Shown piece by piece: positions 34,220 through 44,846 of a stretch of 64,000 nt of DNA. Source of the DNA: Liolophura sinensis (Eukaryota; Mollusca; Polyplacophora; Chitonida; Chitonidae); contig NC_088305.1 in NCBI RefSeq assembly GCF_032854445.1, positions 11,971,606 through 12,035,605 on the forward strand, read 5' to 3'. The notes under the pieces were generated by a model. The model saw only the letters and a program-made list of their open reading frames with translations, did no database searches and had not been told where the DNA came from. Both the position numbers and the translations under genes were made by a program. The first letter of the stretch is position 1. Every line of letters starts with the position of its first letter.

Positions 34220-35401
34220 TGCTGTAGTTGTGCTCCCGGAAAGAGGGGAATTGTGTACGTGAGCTTGTATATATTTTCACTCCTTCTTGGGTTATGTTGA
34301 TATAGCTTAGTTTTTCTTTCAGTATCAGAGTTTTGTCGCTAGGGTTTTAAAAGGAACAGCCAGCAGTTATGCTCCAGAAGTAGATAGCCTTTACACGTCA
34401 ATCTCAGACAAACTACAGCTGCACTATCCCCGCGTAAACAATGGCAGTCTGGTTATCTTAGATTGTTTTTTTCTTTTTGAGTTTTTAGATTCTGCTCTGG
34501 TAGTGATAATGAGGTGGCACATAAATCGAATAAATCACTATAATATAATGTGGGCTCAAGGATGTAGACAACAAGTGCTCAAAATGTGCTGGCTGTTGGT
34601 GTTTTTTGTTGCTTTTTTGCCACGACTTTTAAACGACTAATGACAGTTTGATTGTGTTTTTTTTAAAGACCCATATAGTTTGGTGCATGTGTTACGTCGA
34701 TGTGACAGTTTGACAAGAAATGAAGGGAATGGGAGGTGAACTTTGGGGTGAGGTTGTGAACATGGCCTACGTCAAGCAAACAAGAAATCTCAATCGTTGC
34801 TTTTATTTCTCCGAGTATGACTGTTAAAGAGCGCATGAATCTAGACAAAGTGTCTTTTGATATAGCGTCACAACTTCTTGGACAAAATAAGAAAGACTTA
34901 GTATTACGGCACATGGCAATTCAGACGTTTTTTGTTGCACACGTTTGTAGTGTGTTTTGTGTTTGATCAATGGGAGCAATGAAATTTAAAATCACACGGT
35001 GTTTTTATATTGATTTTAATCAAATTACAGTCAATCTGATTTTAGAGTTGTTTACGCCGTCGTAGAAGATGTGATATTTGGATAAACGAATGGAAATGCG
35101 GGTGAATTTTCCTGAAACCGTGTCAAACAAACATTATCGGCGTGCGAGCCTCTCAAGGCGTTATGGCTTCAACTACAGCCACTGTGCAGACACTTTGTCG
35201 AATTTGTCAGATCCCTGTTCCACATGTGATAATAGCTACACACAGCTGGTCATCCATTAACGTAGATAAGGCAACATTTTTAGCACTTGAGACTACAACC
35301 GATCAGAAACCTTCACCAGTTGGTGACCATTGCTTGATATTACTACAGAATTTAACCTGTTCGTATTCTCATAAGAACTGTATGATTTTAAAATATGAAA
35401 T

Positions 35402-35428
35402 TACGCGGATATATATATATATATATAC
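35402..35428. repeat. Short (TA)n microsatellite
   Basis: About 11 TA repeats inside the right arm. Confidence 0.9.
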
Positions 35429-35730
35429 ATAATGTAATACAATACTCAAACACACGCTTTAACACAAATTCACGTGGTTTTCCTTGTGTGAAAACGAACG
35501 AAATTCTGTATTTAGAAACCATGCGTCGAAGCAGACATTCGTATACCAATATGGACATTCCAGATCAGTAATTACAAGGCGAATTCTCAAAAGGACGTTT
35601 AACACAAACGACCAAAGAACTAAGAAAATATATAAAGTACGAAAATAGAACGGAATCTTTCAAAAAGAAGTAGTCAACAATTTCCAATTATGTTAAGAAG
35701 GCGCAAGGTATGTTCTGGGCGAATGACTGA

Positions 35731-36028
35731 GTGAGTGAGTGAGTGATTGTTTGGGGTTTAACGTTGTACTTAACAATTTTTCAGCCATATGACGGAGAAG
35801 GAATCCTTAGTGTGTATGTAATGTGCCTTCTTTTTGCAGGACGGATTTCCGCCGCTCTTTTATCTAGTGCTGCTTCACTGAGACGACTTACCTGATACGG
35901 GTGAACCAGTCGGTGCACTATCTCCTTCATGCTGAACGCCAAGCGAGGAAGTTACAACTTCCTCTTTTAAAGTCTTAGGTGTGACTCGATCAAAGATTGA
36001 TCCTGGACCTACCGGTCCCGTAGTGGAC
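35731..36028 (-). mobile_element. SINE-B with 11-bp TSD, right arm only
   Basis: 'cgaatgactga' lies at 35720-35730 and 36029-36039. On the + strand the insert starts with the (GTGA) tail and 'tttggggtttaacg', passes 'ggacggatttccgccgctc' and 'gttacaacttcctctttt', and ends at 'ctaccggtcccg' without the A-box region. Copies of the surrounding E8 module at 27885 and 41430 lack it and show the uninterrupted target. Confidence 0.95.
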
Positions 36029-36583
36029 CGAATGACTGAAATCAGGATTCAAATCATGTAATACCCTAGTATATAAGCGGAATTAGACACAACCATGAAG
36101 CAAACTGCCAGGGATTCTGGGCGCCCAGTCCATATTTACTTACAAGAGAATAATACTCATTGTAAAACTTATGAAACTTAGAGTGCCTCATTAAATCCCC
36201 AAGACTGAGTTGTGTAACATTCCGCCGATATACATATAATGTTACACATTCTCGTGTGATGCGTAAGATTAAATCGTGTACGATCCAAGAAATACTCCCG
36301 GTGTAACATATCTTTAATAATTTTTCTTTAATAAATGCCAAATTATTGATTATATCTAACGTTTTGGAGTTCAATATTTGTGCCCTTAGGCTATCTCAGC
36401 AATTTGTTTTATTTAGGGAGAGTAAATCTTCTATCAATGGCAATATATCACAGTATTATCTGATGAAATCTTTCTTATCGAAAAGAACATCGTTAAACAG
36501 ATTGGATGGAGAATTGATTTGTTTTCATTGGAGGGAACGGCACCTGTGATTATGGGCACAACATGAAATTCATGAAAAATTGA

Positions 36584-36905
36584 CATATAACTTCATAGAA
36601 TAACAACACTCTTAGTACGGATTCCTGCACATATAACTTCATAGAATAACAACACTCTTAGTACGGATTCCTCCACATATAACTTCATAGAATAACAACA
36701 CTCTTAGTACGGATTCCTCCACATATAACTTCATAGAATAACAACACTCTTAGTAAGGATTCCTCCACATATAACTTCATAGAATAACAACACTCTTAGT
36801 ACGGATTCCTCCAGATATAACTTCATAGAATAACAACACTCTTAGTACGGATTCCTCCACATATAACTTCATAGAATAACAACACTCTTAGTACGGATTC
36901 CTCCA
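36584..36905 (+). repeat. 46-bp minisatellite, 7 units
   Basis: Units start at 36584, 36630, 36676, 36722, 36768, 36814 and 36860, exactly 46 bp apart, and are almost identical (core 'catataacttcatagaataa', 'cactcttagtacggattcc'). The corresponding segment is present once at about 28785-28830 and once at about 30605-30650, so the array grew here after duplication. Confidence 0.97.
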
Positions 36906-37375
36906 GGAAAACAAAGGTCGCCTCCCCCCCCCCCAAAAAAGCAGATTCTTGCATTTCCCTGCTTCCTTTATATCGTACTACATGTACTCGTATTTCCAAG
37001 AACTTATCTCTAGTTACAGCAAAACCTTAAATTCTCGCTATTACAGCATCAACCATGGGTCTTGTTACATCCGGTCTCAAACCACCATACTCTTTAGAGC
37101 TCTTTCTCACTACTGGCTACAGCGGTATTTGCACTGGGGTCATTGTAGCTTATATGGAAGGAAAACATATTATTGGACATTTTCAGTTGCTTTTAGTCAC
37201 TGAAGAGGTGAGCAAGTTGTTTTAGGTGATCAACCATAGATAACATTTAACATGTGAGATTTAATTGTCACATTAATTTAATGTCACAAATATCGCTTTA
37301 GGGGATTTCTCACATTTCATCTCGTTGCGGCGATGCCTTCCAATTACACATAAGTAATAACGAAAGAAAACTAAG

Positions 37376-37719
37376 TTGTTTTTATACCTCTTCCCTTTTT
37401 GACCTGCGCAAACTATTAAAATATTAGAAGAGAACAAAAAGCACATGACTGGTATCGGTAAATTTATTTCGTTTCCATGTCAATGTATATGTATGTACGC
37501 AATGAAGTTTGTTGATTTAACTTGGTATGTCCTTGAATTCAGTATGGTCACTTTAAACACAGTTTACTTTTTAGATACATTTAACCTTATTAATAACTGC
37601 CACTCCATTGTCTTTGTCAGATTTAATCAACACTGTAAGCTTGCTAAGTTTTCCAAGTCCGGATTTCTTCATTTCTTGTGGTCATCTAGAAAGAACTGTT
37701 GATGATTCTCCCATAACTT
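37376..37719. other. Unassigned sequence
   Basis: It contains an 85-codon plus frame at 37445-37702 that I do not recognise and that has no splice support. Confidence 0.35.
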
Positions 37720-37729
37720 GATATCAGTT

Positions 37730-38066
37730 TGAGTGAGTGAGTGCTTGGGATTTAACGATTTTTCAGGCATATGACGACGAAGGAATCATTAGGGTGCATG
37801 TAATGTGCCTCCTTGTTGCAGGACGGATTTCCACCGCTCTTTTATTTAGTGCTGCTTCACTGAGACTTACCGAAGGCAAGTAAGCCCGAGCCATTATACT
37901 GATATGGGTCAACCAGTCGTTGCACTATCCCCTTCATGCTGATCGCCAAGCGAGGAAGTTACAACTTCCTCTTTTAAAGTCTTAGGTGTGACTCGATCAA
38001 AGATTGATCCTGGATCTACCGGTCCCCGGAGCGGACGCTCTACCAACAGTGCTATCCGGGCCGGTC
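37730..38066 (-). mobile_element. SINE-B, nearly full length, minus strand
   Basis: The (GTGA)n tail is at the left and the head at the right, ending 'gctatccgggccggtc' (minus-strand A box 'tagcactgttgg'). 'gatatcagtt' (37720-37729) and 'gatatccgtt' (38067-38076) form a 10-bp TSD with one mismatch. Confidence 0.93.
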
Positions 38067-38339
38067 GATATCCGTTCGAATTTTATTCTCAGTTAAGCTG
38101 AATGAGTTGGTACCTGTTTCATCAAATTTTGAAACAGAAATTTTAGTTCAGTTTCTATATCCATAAACTTTAAGAATTTCGGGGAAAAGGCTAGGTCCAC
38201 TTTCACAAACCTTCGTATTAAAATTTTTCGTATCTTTTTTTTCTTAAATGATGTCACCTTATGGCACTTTAATCCAGACAACGTCAACGTCTAGACAACG
38301 TCTCGAAGATTTATCCATCGTACTCACCAAGTAGTTCAA
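38067..38339. other. Unassigned sequence
   Basis: Nothing recognised. Confidence 0.35.
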
Positions 38340-38580
38340 ACAAGCTCCTTTTAAGGTACAAAGTGCTAAGACTGAAACCCTTTCTTAAATCTGTTATATA
38401 ATCGGTACTTAATGAAGTATATGAGTGTGTGTAGTATTGGACGCCTATGTGTATTGTAAATATGTTATTCTTCACTATCAAGTTTTGATTATATAAATGT
38501 ATGATGTATATAAGTTTGAGGAGACCCCCTAGTGACCTATGGGTTGTGGGATATCCTCAGTAAACAAATAAAGAATTAAA
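38340..38580 (+). mobile_element. Possible LINE 3' end (untranslated tail)
   Basis: It ends in 'gagaccccctagtgacctat', 'gggttgtgggatatcctcag' and 'taaacaaataaagaattaaa'. This resembles 3' untranslated ends of CR1/L2-like LINEs, with an AATAAA-type tail. No reverse transcriptase is seen upstream, so it would be heavily 5' truncated. The call rests on pattern memory only. Confidence 0.3.
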
Positions 38581-39221
38581 TTAGGTTAGGGGAAATATGA
38601 CTTACGAAGTTTTGTAAAGGTGTACCTGAACTTTGCTGAACACTTCAATTTCATTTTACTTCCACTTTCTGTAAAGAGAGGTTGAAACAGTGTTGGGCTT
38701 GTTCCGAGTGATACTTTGAAATCCTAAATCACACAGTTTTCTATTCATTTCGCTGGCATTTCGCTGGATGGCATATTTAAAATTTATTGAGCTAAGGGAG
38801 TTCGGGAAACGGTTAAATTTATTTTCTTTTGCAGACAGTTTTTCTCAATGTCTCTTTACAGCACAGCTCCAATGTTATAAGATCTTTCCAGAAATCACGA
38901 TATTTCTCTTGGTATTTGTCTAATTTTGAGTGGTTTCACTGCGAAGGTTTGTAATCTCCAGATCTACATATAAACGTTTGATAGCGGCAGACCCGGTGCC
39001 CTGTGTATATATACATTCATAACACGGCGAATAGCTTCCGGTTCATGTCACGCCGACATTAAAAGTTATATAGTTTCAGTTTTGACATGTGAATTATCCT
39101 TGCTTGGATACTAACACTATACCGACATAACCGAAGGGTCCTGTATACAGCGCGAACATTTCTCGCTTTGTGACATGACTTAGATCATGTATGTTATGTG
39201 GCGATTTCAATCAGTATCACA
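38581..39221. other. Unassigned sequence
   Basis: No repeat or exon recognised. Confidence 0.35.
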
Positions 39222-39500
39222 AGTTATTACTGCAAAAACTGGTGTATCAAGGTTATTCCATCAAACGCTGTAAATTTCTTAAAGTTTTACAATGAGTATA
39301 ATTCTCCTGTAAGTAAATATGCTCAAGTTGTCCAGAACCTTTGCCACTCTACTTCGTAAATGTGTCTAATTCCGCTTAGCCTGGAGCTAGGAGCTAGGAG
39401 CTAGGAACTAGGAGCTAGGAGCTAGGAGCTTTGTATTCATCGTGTTGAATTAGATCGCCACGTTGGATACATGAACAGTTGCAATCAAAGCGCAACTGAC
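39222..39500 (-). repeat. Family E modules E8/E9 on the minus strand
   Basis: The minus strand carries 'attagacacatttacgaag', 'catatttacttacaggagaa', 'actcattgtaaaac', as at 36086-36175, and 'gtatccaacgtggcgatc', as at 41530. 39222-39265 also matches 51790-51835 on the plus strand ('gatggaataaccttga', 'tttttgcagtaat'). Confidence 0.7.
39383..39430. repeat. 7-bp minisatellite (GGAGCTA), ~7 units
   Basis: A near-perfect array with one G-to-A change, lying inside the minus-strand E fragment between two of its modules. Confidence 0.95.
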
Positions 39501-39557
39501 AGACCTATTTTGATTATCGAAAACTTAAATACCAGTTTGGTACACTATTTGGATACT

Positions 39558-39606
39558 GGGCTTCCTCTCCGGCCGCATGTGGGAAGGTCTTACAGCAACC
39601 TGCGTC
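39558..39606 (+). mobile_element. SINE-A internal fragment
   Basis: 'gggcttcctctccggccgca', 'tgtgggaaggtcttacagc' and 'aacctgcgtc'. Confidence 0.7.
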
Positions 39607-39789
39607 TTTCCACCATTGAAAACCTGTTGACTATTTCTCTGTGCGTGATTCCATTTTAATATCGGAGTTTATAGTATGTACTTCGGTTTTTCACGCCTAG
39701 GTTAAACTACACATGCTTCTCCAGTGTATATGCACTTAGTTACCTCCTGGAAGTACTCCTGATGGACAACCCTTCGATATGAGTTGATC

Positions 39790-39905
39790 TGAATAATTGG
39801 TGCGTAACACCGTGCTGAAGAATATTGTACTGAAACGACGGCAGTCTGGTTTATCGGTTGAGAAAGCCAGAGTGCCCGGAGTACACACACGGCCTAAATG
39901 TATGT
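39790..39905. repeat. Diverged SINE-A/family F fragment
   Basis: 'ccgtgctgaagaatattg' followed by 'gaaacgacggcagtctgg' resembles a minus-strand SINE-A tail. 'gcccggagtacacacacggcc' fits family F. Highly diverged. Confidence 0.4.
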
Positions 39906-41204
39906 GACAAACATGTGCGCAGACCTCGACGATGTCGCGCAACCTGATTAATGCCGCATGTTTGAATTGACCCTATGTGCTACATCTGAAGTTAGCTATA
40001 TGTCAGCAAACATTCTTGCATATTTGGTAAACTGTCAACGAAATAAATGCTTAAGTACATAAAATATTAAACATTTTAAATTTACGATTTATTGGAAAGC
40101 GTGAACAATCGAACGCCTTTATTACGTTCACCGGCGCGTCAGACATCAATGGTTTGTATTCCGGTTATAGAATTCTGTATAGACAACATTGTGTAAATGA
40201 TGAACTAGGTATGAAGCGGTTTCATAATTAGTTCTTCATATGCTTTCTTGAGTACGATAACCAAAATCAATGAATCCAGCAGCTGTTGTTCCCAAGAGTA
40301 AAAAAAAAAATAATGACGACAAATATCAGTGTATTTCATCAGGCAGTTTGGCGACATAAAAGAACTGGAGTCTGTACTTGTACTCGCTGACTTGTACGGA
40401 ATACAAAACGCCGACGACAACTGTTCGTCTGAACAGACTGTTATTCAGGCCAGACTGCGTCCTGACTATTAGACGGATGGATTTGTGTGTCCATTTGAAG
40501 ACAGATTTAACCACCATATTTACTCGTAAAGATACCATATTACGCTGGAACTGTCCGCTTCCTTGCCAACAAATTACGCAATGACTCTTGTCCCTTCCGC
40601 ATGTCGTCGGTCCATAGATAAGATAAGGCTTTACTTAAATATATATTTCATTTCCACCTCAGCGGAATACGGTCGCAATGACCTGGTTCTACTCTTCACC
40701 CTGAATAGCTTGTTGGCGAATGGGATGCACCAGAAGCACTGTTTTATATCAGGCCATGGTTGCCAAGGAAACTTGCAACGAGCCGTTTATTGACAAAAAT
40801 TATGGCATCAATATTGCCTAGCGCATTTAAAGTCATTCTGTATGGTTACTAAATTAAAATAATATTTCCTCGATGAATAATAGAGATTATCCTTGAAATT
40901 TTATCAGAAGTATTTCATTTTGTTTCAGTTAATTTTAATTTACATCCTGTCTCATTTGTTTTAATTCATTTCCAATTATAGATTATCACCGGATACTCTA
41001 GGCATATTTTTGTGGACGCAAAAGAAGTCATTAGAGCGATAAATGGGAACTGTTACGTTAATTGTATCCGGAATTTCGTTACCGCACATTTAGGGTCATA
41101 CACACATCGATTTGCGTTCTGTACTACATTCTTAGGAATTAGCGTTCGAGACTGTTGTGCAGTTCATTCGTTATTAAGTGTGTATCATTATTATATTGTA
41201 AATC
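39906..41204. other. Unassigned sequence
   Basis: AT-rich around 40830-40990. Frames at 40378-40584 and 40563-40793 (+) are short and unrecognised. No repeat family is seen. Confidence 0.4.
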
Positions 41205-41572
41205 TATGCGTCGAAAGAGATATTTATATATACCAGCCGTCAATGAAAATGAATCTCCCGGGTCAATAATCGCAAGGTCAATGCTATGAAAGACATTTAA
41301 CACAAACCACCAGAGAACTAAGAAAGTACGGTATAAAAACTACGAAATTAGAACGGAATCAGGCAAAGAGAAGTATCCAACAGTTTTCAATAAAGCTGGA
41401 AAGACGTCAAGGCAGTTCTAGGCGAATGTATGAAGGAAATCAGCATTCAAATCGGTTACCATACTACTTCATACGTGTAGGTTGTCCATAATGAAAATAT
41501 GTAGCCCAACTGCGCTTTGATTGCAACTGTTCATATGTCCAACGTGGTGATCTAATTCGAAACGATGTTGCT
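41205..41572 (+). repeat. Family E modules E8/E9, plus strand
   Basis: 'tatgcgtcgaaagag', 'tcaataatcgcaaggtcaat', 'agagaactaagaaagtac', 'gaacggaatcaggcaaag', 'gacgtcaaggcagttctagg' and 'gtccaacgtggtgatctaat'. At the SINE-B target of 35720 it reads 'ggcgaatgtatgaagg', i.e. an empty site. Confidence 0.8.
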
Positions 41573-41574
41573 AG

Positions 41575-42060
41575 GGGCGTGTGGGTTGCAATTATTTAAG
41601 CAAGTGTATGAACAGTTCTACGGAGTGGGGAGGGGGGTGTTATTATTTAAGGATTTACGTGAAAAGTTGGAATAAAACACTATCTGCGGTAAACTGACAA
41701 CAGGCCGTAATTCCCAGGTTACGTGTTACCATTTTCCAAGTATCACACTGTCGTCGCCACTCTAGGGTACTGTCCATGCCGTAGTCCATGTTATATTTCT
41801 ACGCTCGTTTTAGAGGGGGGCGCAGTCGTGAATGTATTTGATTAAAGCTAAAGACGTTTTATGAATTGCGAATAATATAGCCGCTATACGGTTGCTGTTA
41901 TTTTGCATGAACAGTTGGAATAAACCTCTAACCCAGGTAAACCGACAAGGGGCCGGATTTTACCGGTTAATATAATGCATTAATCTACCATAATGCAATT
42001 TCAAACTGTCGCATTGTCGTCAGTGCTCTGGTTTCAGCATCTGATATTGTTCTATTGACG
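41575..42060 (+). repeat. Two family D copies in tandem
   Basis: Copy 1 (41575-41795) has 'actatctgcggtaaactgac', 'aacaggccgtaattcccagg' and 'tatcacactgtcgtcgcc'. Copy 2 (41890-42060) has 'ttgcatgaacagttggaata', 'ggtaaaccgacaaggggcc' and 'tcgcattgtcgtcagtgctc'. They have different truncations. Confidence 0.8.
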
Positions 42061-42973
42061 AATATATGTAACCACCATACAGCAAAGGCTTAAAAAAAGG
42101 AATATGTTTTTCAGGAAAATTTCACTTATGTGACGAAGGTAACGATTACAGGTTGTGGAAACGGAATGGAATTCTAACTTTCAATTGCCTTGTGTTAGCT
42201 TCTCGAAATGTTTAGTCGTGTCAGTATGATTCAAATCCAGGAATTGCCGAGGTCATTTGCTCAGACAAGTTAGATATTTATTCCACTGAGAGCACATAGT
42301 CACAAAGCTTAGTTTTAGAACTGAAAGGTTAAAGCTTGAAACAATTGTTGTTTGAAAGCGATGTATGGAATCCACAGCACGCCTTAAGAATGACTTACTT
42401 TATTGATGTATTAAAAACAGGGCCGAAGTGTTGAACATGCTACTCTGCGGGCAACTAACATTTCCACTGTACAGCCACTTGTTCACTCCACGCTGTTTCC
42501 ACGCAAAGTGCTACTTTGTGAACCGTGTCCAGTATGAGTAGGCCTACGGCAAGGTGCACATTCGTCCACCAATCTGACCAGAGGCTTGTCTTCTCCCTCA
42601 TCACAGGAGGTATACGTTAGTTGCTGGGATAATATAACGTGGAATTATTCTTGCTGAGGTCGAAATTGAAGCTGGCTTTATGATGAACATGACAATTATA
42701 GGCAATTATACTTTCTCATAAATATTATTTGGCTTATCTCTTCAGTTCTGGCTGGTTTGAGATCGATCTTTAAATTATGCATTTTGTCAGGTATGCATGT
42801 ACGTAACTGGCTACGGGCACTAGTTTCCTCTAGGCTCCACAGTTTTTTCGCGTACCCCGGTCTCCTCCACCCATAATACTCAGCACAATCATATAATCAA
42901 AGCTAATTGATATATGTACTGCGGAACACCAATTACATTCAACAATAATTCGTGAAAGTCGTCGTCGATTTTG
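42061..42973. other. Unassigned sequence
   Basis: No repeat family, RNA gene or exon recognised. Confidence 0.4.
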
Positions 42974-44218
42974 TTTCATTTCATTTCATTTTATTCACCT
43001 AGGCGAGAAGAGAAATCCCAAGGGGTTTAATATATCCCAATATAAATTAAATTAGGTAATTAATACAACTAAATTTAATACAACTAAATAAAAGGTGTAT
43101 ATCATTTATATATGAAGAAATCATAGTAACCATTGTATTTATCGCCGCATTGTAAAACAAGCAAACATATGTACATGAATTGGTGTTTCACAGTTATATT
43201 CTTCAGTGATTCGGACTTCAGTGAGGCCTTAATTAAAGAGTAAGGACAGCATTTTTTAGTTTTGAGGTCGGCCTTAATTAAAGAGTAAGGACAGCATTTT
43301 TTAGTTTTGAGGTCAGTCTGTTCCATTCAACATGCAACAATAGATTTATTCTGTGAAATGGGCGAGGAAAAGGAGATTCTTCGGGTAGAGTAACAACGCT
43401 ATGAGGACGGTTTTGTAAAGTATGATGACAGAATATGTGGTACTAGTTCAGAGGAGTAAAACGATTTGTGGGTAAGTTGCGGGATTTGATATGTGTTTAT
43501 AGCCGCAGAAGTCCAAATTGAATACACAGTGGGCTAGTATGTGTAAGTTTCTTTGACACTGTTATCATGCGGATGGCACGTTTTTGTAGCTTGAAAAGCG
43601 GAAGCAAATGACTTTGGTAAGTGTTACCCCATACTGCATTGCAGTACGACAGGTAAGGACAAATGAGAGCGTAGTAGAGCATGTGTAAGGTTTTCATTTT
43701 CAGTGTGTCTTTCACTATCCTAATGACTTCGAGGCTCCTAGAAATTTATTTCGAGATTTCATTTATATGTTTTGTCCAGTTTAATTTGTCATTTATATAC
43801 ACCCCGAGAAACTGAGTTGTACATTTTACCCCCTCGTTTGATATTAAATTTTAATGGTATAAAATATGATTTTTTTTATTTGTTTTGGGATAAAATACAT
43901 AAATTCTGTTTTCTTAATGTTTAGCGATAGTTTGTTACCGCAAAACCATTGACAGAGTTTCTCAAATTCTTCAATGATTACTTTATTTAGTTCGCGAGGG
44001 TCTTCATGAGATAATAAACCCCTTGTGTCATCAGTGAATATTATAACATGAAGGATGTTTGATACACTGACAGTATCATTAACATATATTAGAAACAGTA
44101 GCGGGCCAAGAATTAATCCTTGTGCAACGCCGCATATGATCCGTTTTGGAGACGCTTGATGATTGCTGTAAAAAAAAGGTCATTTTCTGGACAGGTAGCT
44201 TTCGAACGATGATGTTGC
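42974..44218 (-). pseudogene. 5'-truncated LINE with reverse transcriptase remnant (CR1/Jockey-like group)
   Basis: Read on the minus strand, one frame from 44218 to 43497 gives reverse transcriptase sequence of a non-LTR retrotransposon. 'CGVAQGLILGPLLFLIYVND' lies at about 44075-44135. The catalytic box reads 'FTDDT' at 44024-44038, where this group usually has FADD; both aspartates remain. The thumb region contains 'NKLSLNIKKTEF' and 'GVYINDKLNWTKHINEI'. The following segment has 'PYLSYCNAVWGNTY' and 'LFKLQKRAIRMI'. In-frame stops near 44178, 43850 and 43748 show it is dead. The endonuclease and the N-terminal half are missing. The 3' end is 'gtgaataaaatgaaatgaaa' on the minus strand, a short (TGAAA)n tail typical of these elements. 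The reaction in intact relatives is target-primed reverse transcription of their own RNA. Confidence 0.9.
43225..43314 (-). repeat. 45-bp in-frame tandem duplication at the LINE 3' end
   Basis: The unit from 'ggccttaattaaagag' is repeated at an offset of 45 bp (43225 and 43270). It adds 15 codons without shifting the frame of a 74-codon minus ORF (43102-43326). It lies in the decayed C-terminal or 3' untranslated part. Confidence 0.95.
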
Positions 44219-44620
44219 CATCCCAATATGTGCTAGTGGGGATGATACCATAGAAGCCGCAGTGTTAATAATTGATACTCGTATGCCGTCTAACCCGGCG
44301 AATTACTTTTTGGTTGATGATAGCAAGGTTCGTACTCCAAAGACCTTTTTCAAGGTAAGTTGTACATTTTTCAAGACTGTGTTCCGTCACATCTCGCACT
44401 TTCACAATACTAACCAGGTTGTCGTGGGGTTATTTGTAACTATCGTTTTGCATGAACAGTGTGCCGTTTGAGACAACTGATAAGCTACGGTTCTACTTGG
44501 TTGGCAACGCATGCCAAAACATCTGCGTGCTACAGTTCCATTTGTGTGTAAACATATACGCGGAAACAAAAATTATCGCGCCTTTTTGCTAGTACAAGTG
44601 GGGTTAAACAAACGTTTGCA

Positions 44621-44632
44621 CCACTAGGTGGC
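44621..44632 (+). promoter_or_regulatory. CTCF-like motif
   Basis: 'ccactaggtggc' fits the core of the animal CTCF consensus. CTCF is known from bilaterians, but one 12-bp match in 64 kb can be chance, so binding is inference. Confidence 0.25.
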
Positions 44633-44666
44633 TTGATCAGAACCAATCAAAAGAGACGCTGGCTGG

Positions 44667-44846
44667 ATGTGCATACTTGTTTCCGTATGGCAAAGTCGGA
44701 CGAATCGCTACGAGGAACGATTGAAACTATCGGACGAGATGCCCGATGAAAAAAAAGTATCCATTTCTGCACTCGTGGAATCACCCGAATTACTGTTATT
44801 TCGATTCGGTCGTATTCGTGTCCGTTTCACAGTTCTGGAATCGTAA
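44667..44846 (+). CDS. Small ORF of 59 codons, unrecognised
   Basis: ATG at 44667 and TAA at 44844. The translation is charged in the middle ('RYEERLKLSDEMPDEKK' at residues 14-30), then hydrophobic and Arg-rich. It follows a CCAAT box by about 20 bp and sits in repeat-free sequence. A second ATG frame at 44696 overlaps it. No domain recognised; it could be a first exon or chance. Confidence 0.15.
   Translation: MCILVSVWQSRTNRYEERLKLSDEMPDEKKVSISALVESPELLLFRFGRIRVRFTVLES

Larger units (their letters stand above)
24180..37375 (+). repeat. Family E cluster: multi-module repeat in serial copies
   Basis: Blocks recur in a fixed order on the + strand. E1 ('gacgagatctcatctatcag', 'caacagaccaacaacgcgg', 'caaaatcgatgtgcttgg') occurs at 24360, 25822, 29915, 31220 and 32912. 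E2 ('ccataactcagacgtgtctc', 'ggggtgatttatgagg') occurs at 26590, 31850, 33470 and elsewhere. E3 is 'catctttt', 'gcctgtc' and 'gcactcc'. E6-E7 is 'gagcctctcaagg' and 'cttgagactacaac'. E8 is 'aataatcgcaaggcc'. E9 is 'catgaagcaaa'. E10-E13 ends in 'tttctcacatttcatctcg'. No frame is conserved between copies of E1, so I do not read it as coding. It could be a large non-autonomous transposon or an old, repeatedly duplicated locus. I see no terminal repeats. Confidence 0.75.
33770..37375 (+). repeat. Right arm of the ~8-kb direct duplication
   Basis: It carries the same blocks as 25230-29110 in the same order. It adds a SINE-A at 34123, a SINE-B at 35731 and seven copies of a 46-bp segment. The E1 block here is only partly present, resuming at about 34529 ('aaatcgaataaatcac'). 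Confidence 0.8.

Noticed and set aside
34663-34914. Minus frame with 'DAISKDTLSRF', briefly reminiscent of tyrosine-recombinase text
   Set aside because: The resemblance is a few residues, no catalytic Arg/His/Tyr set is seen, and related copies at 24776 and 33361 do not keep the frame.
36584-36905. CRISPR array
   Set aside because: Repeats are directly abutting with no unique spacers, in a eukaryotic context; it is a minisatellite.
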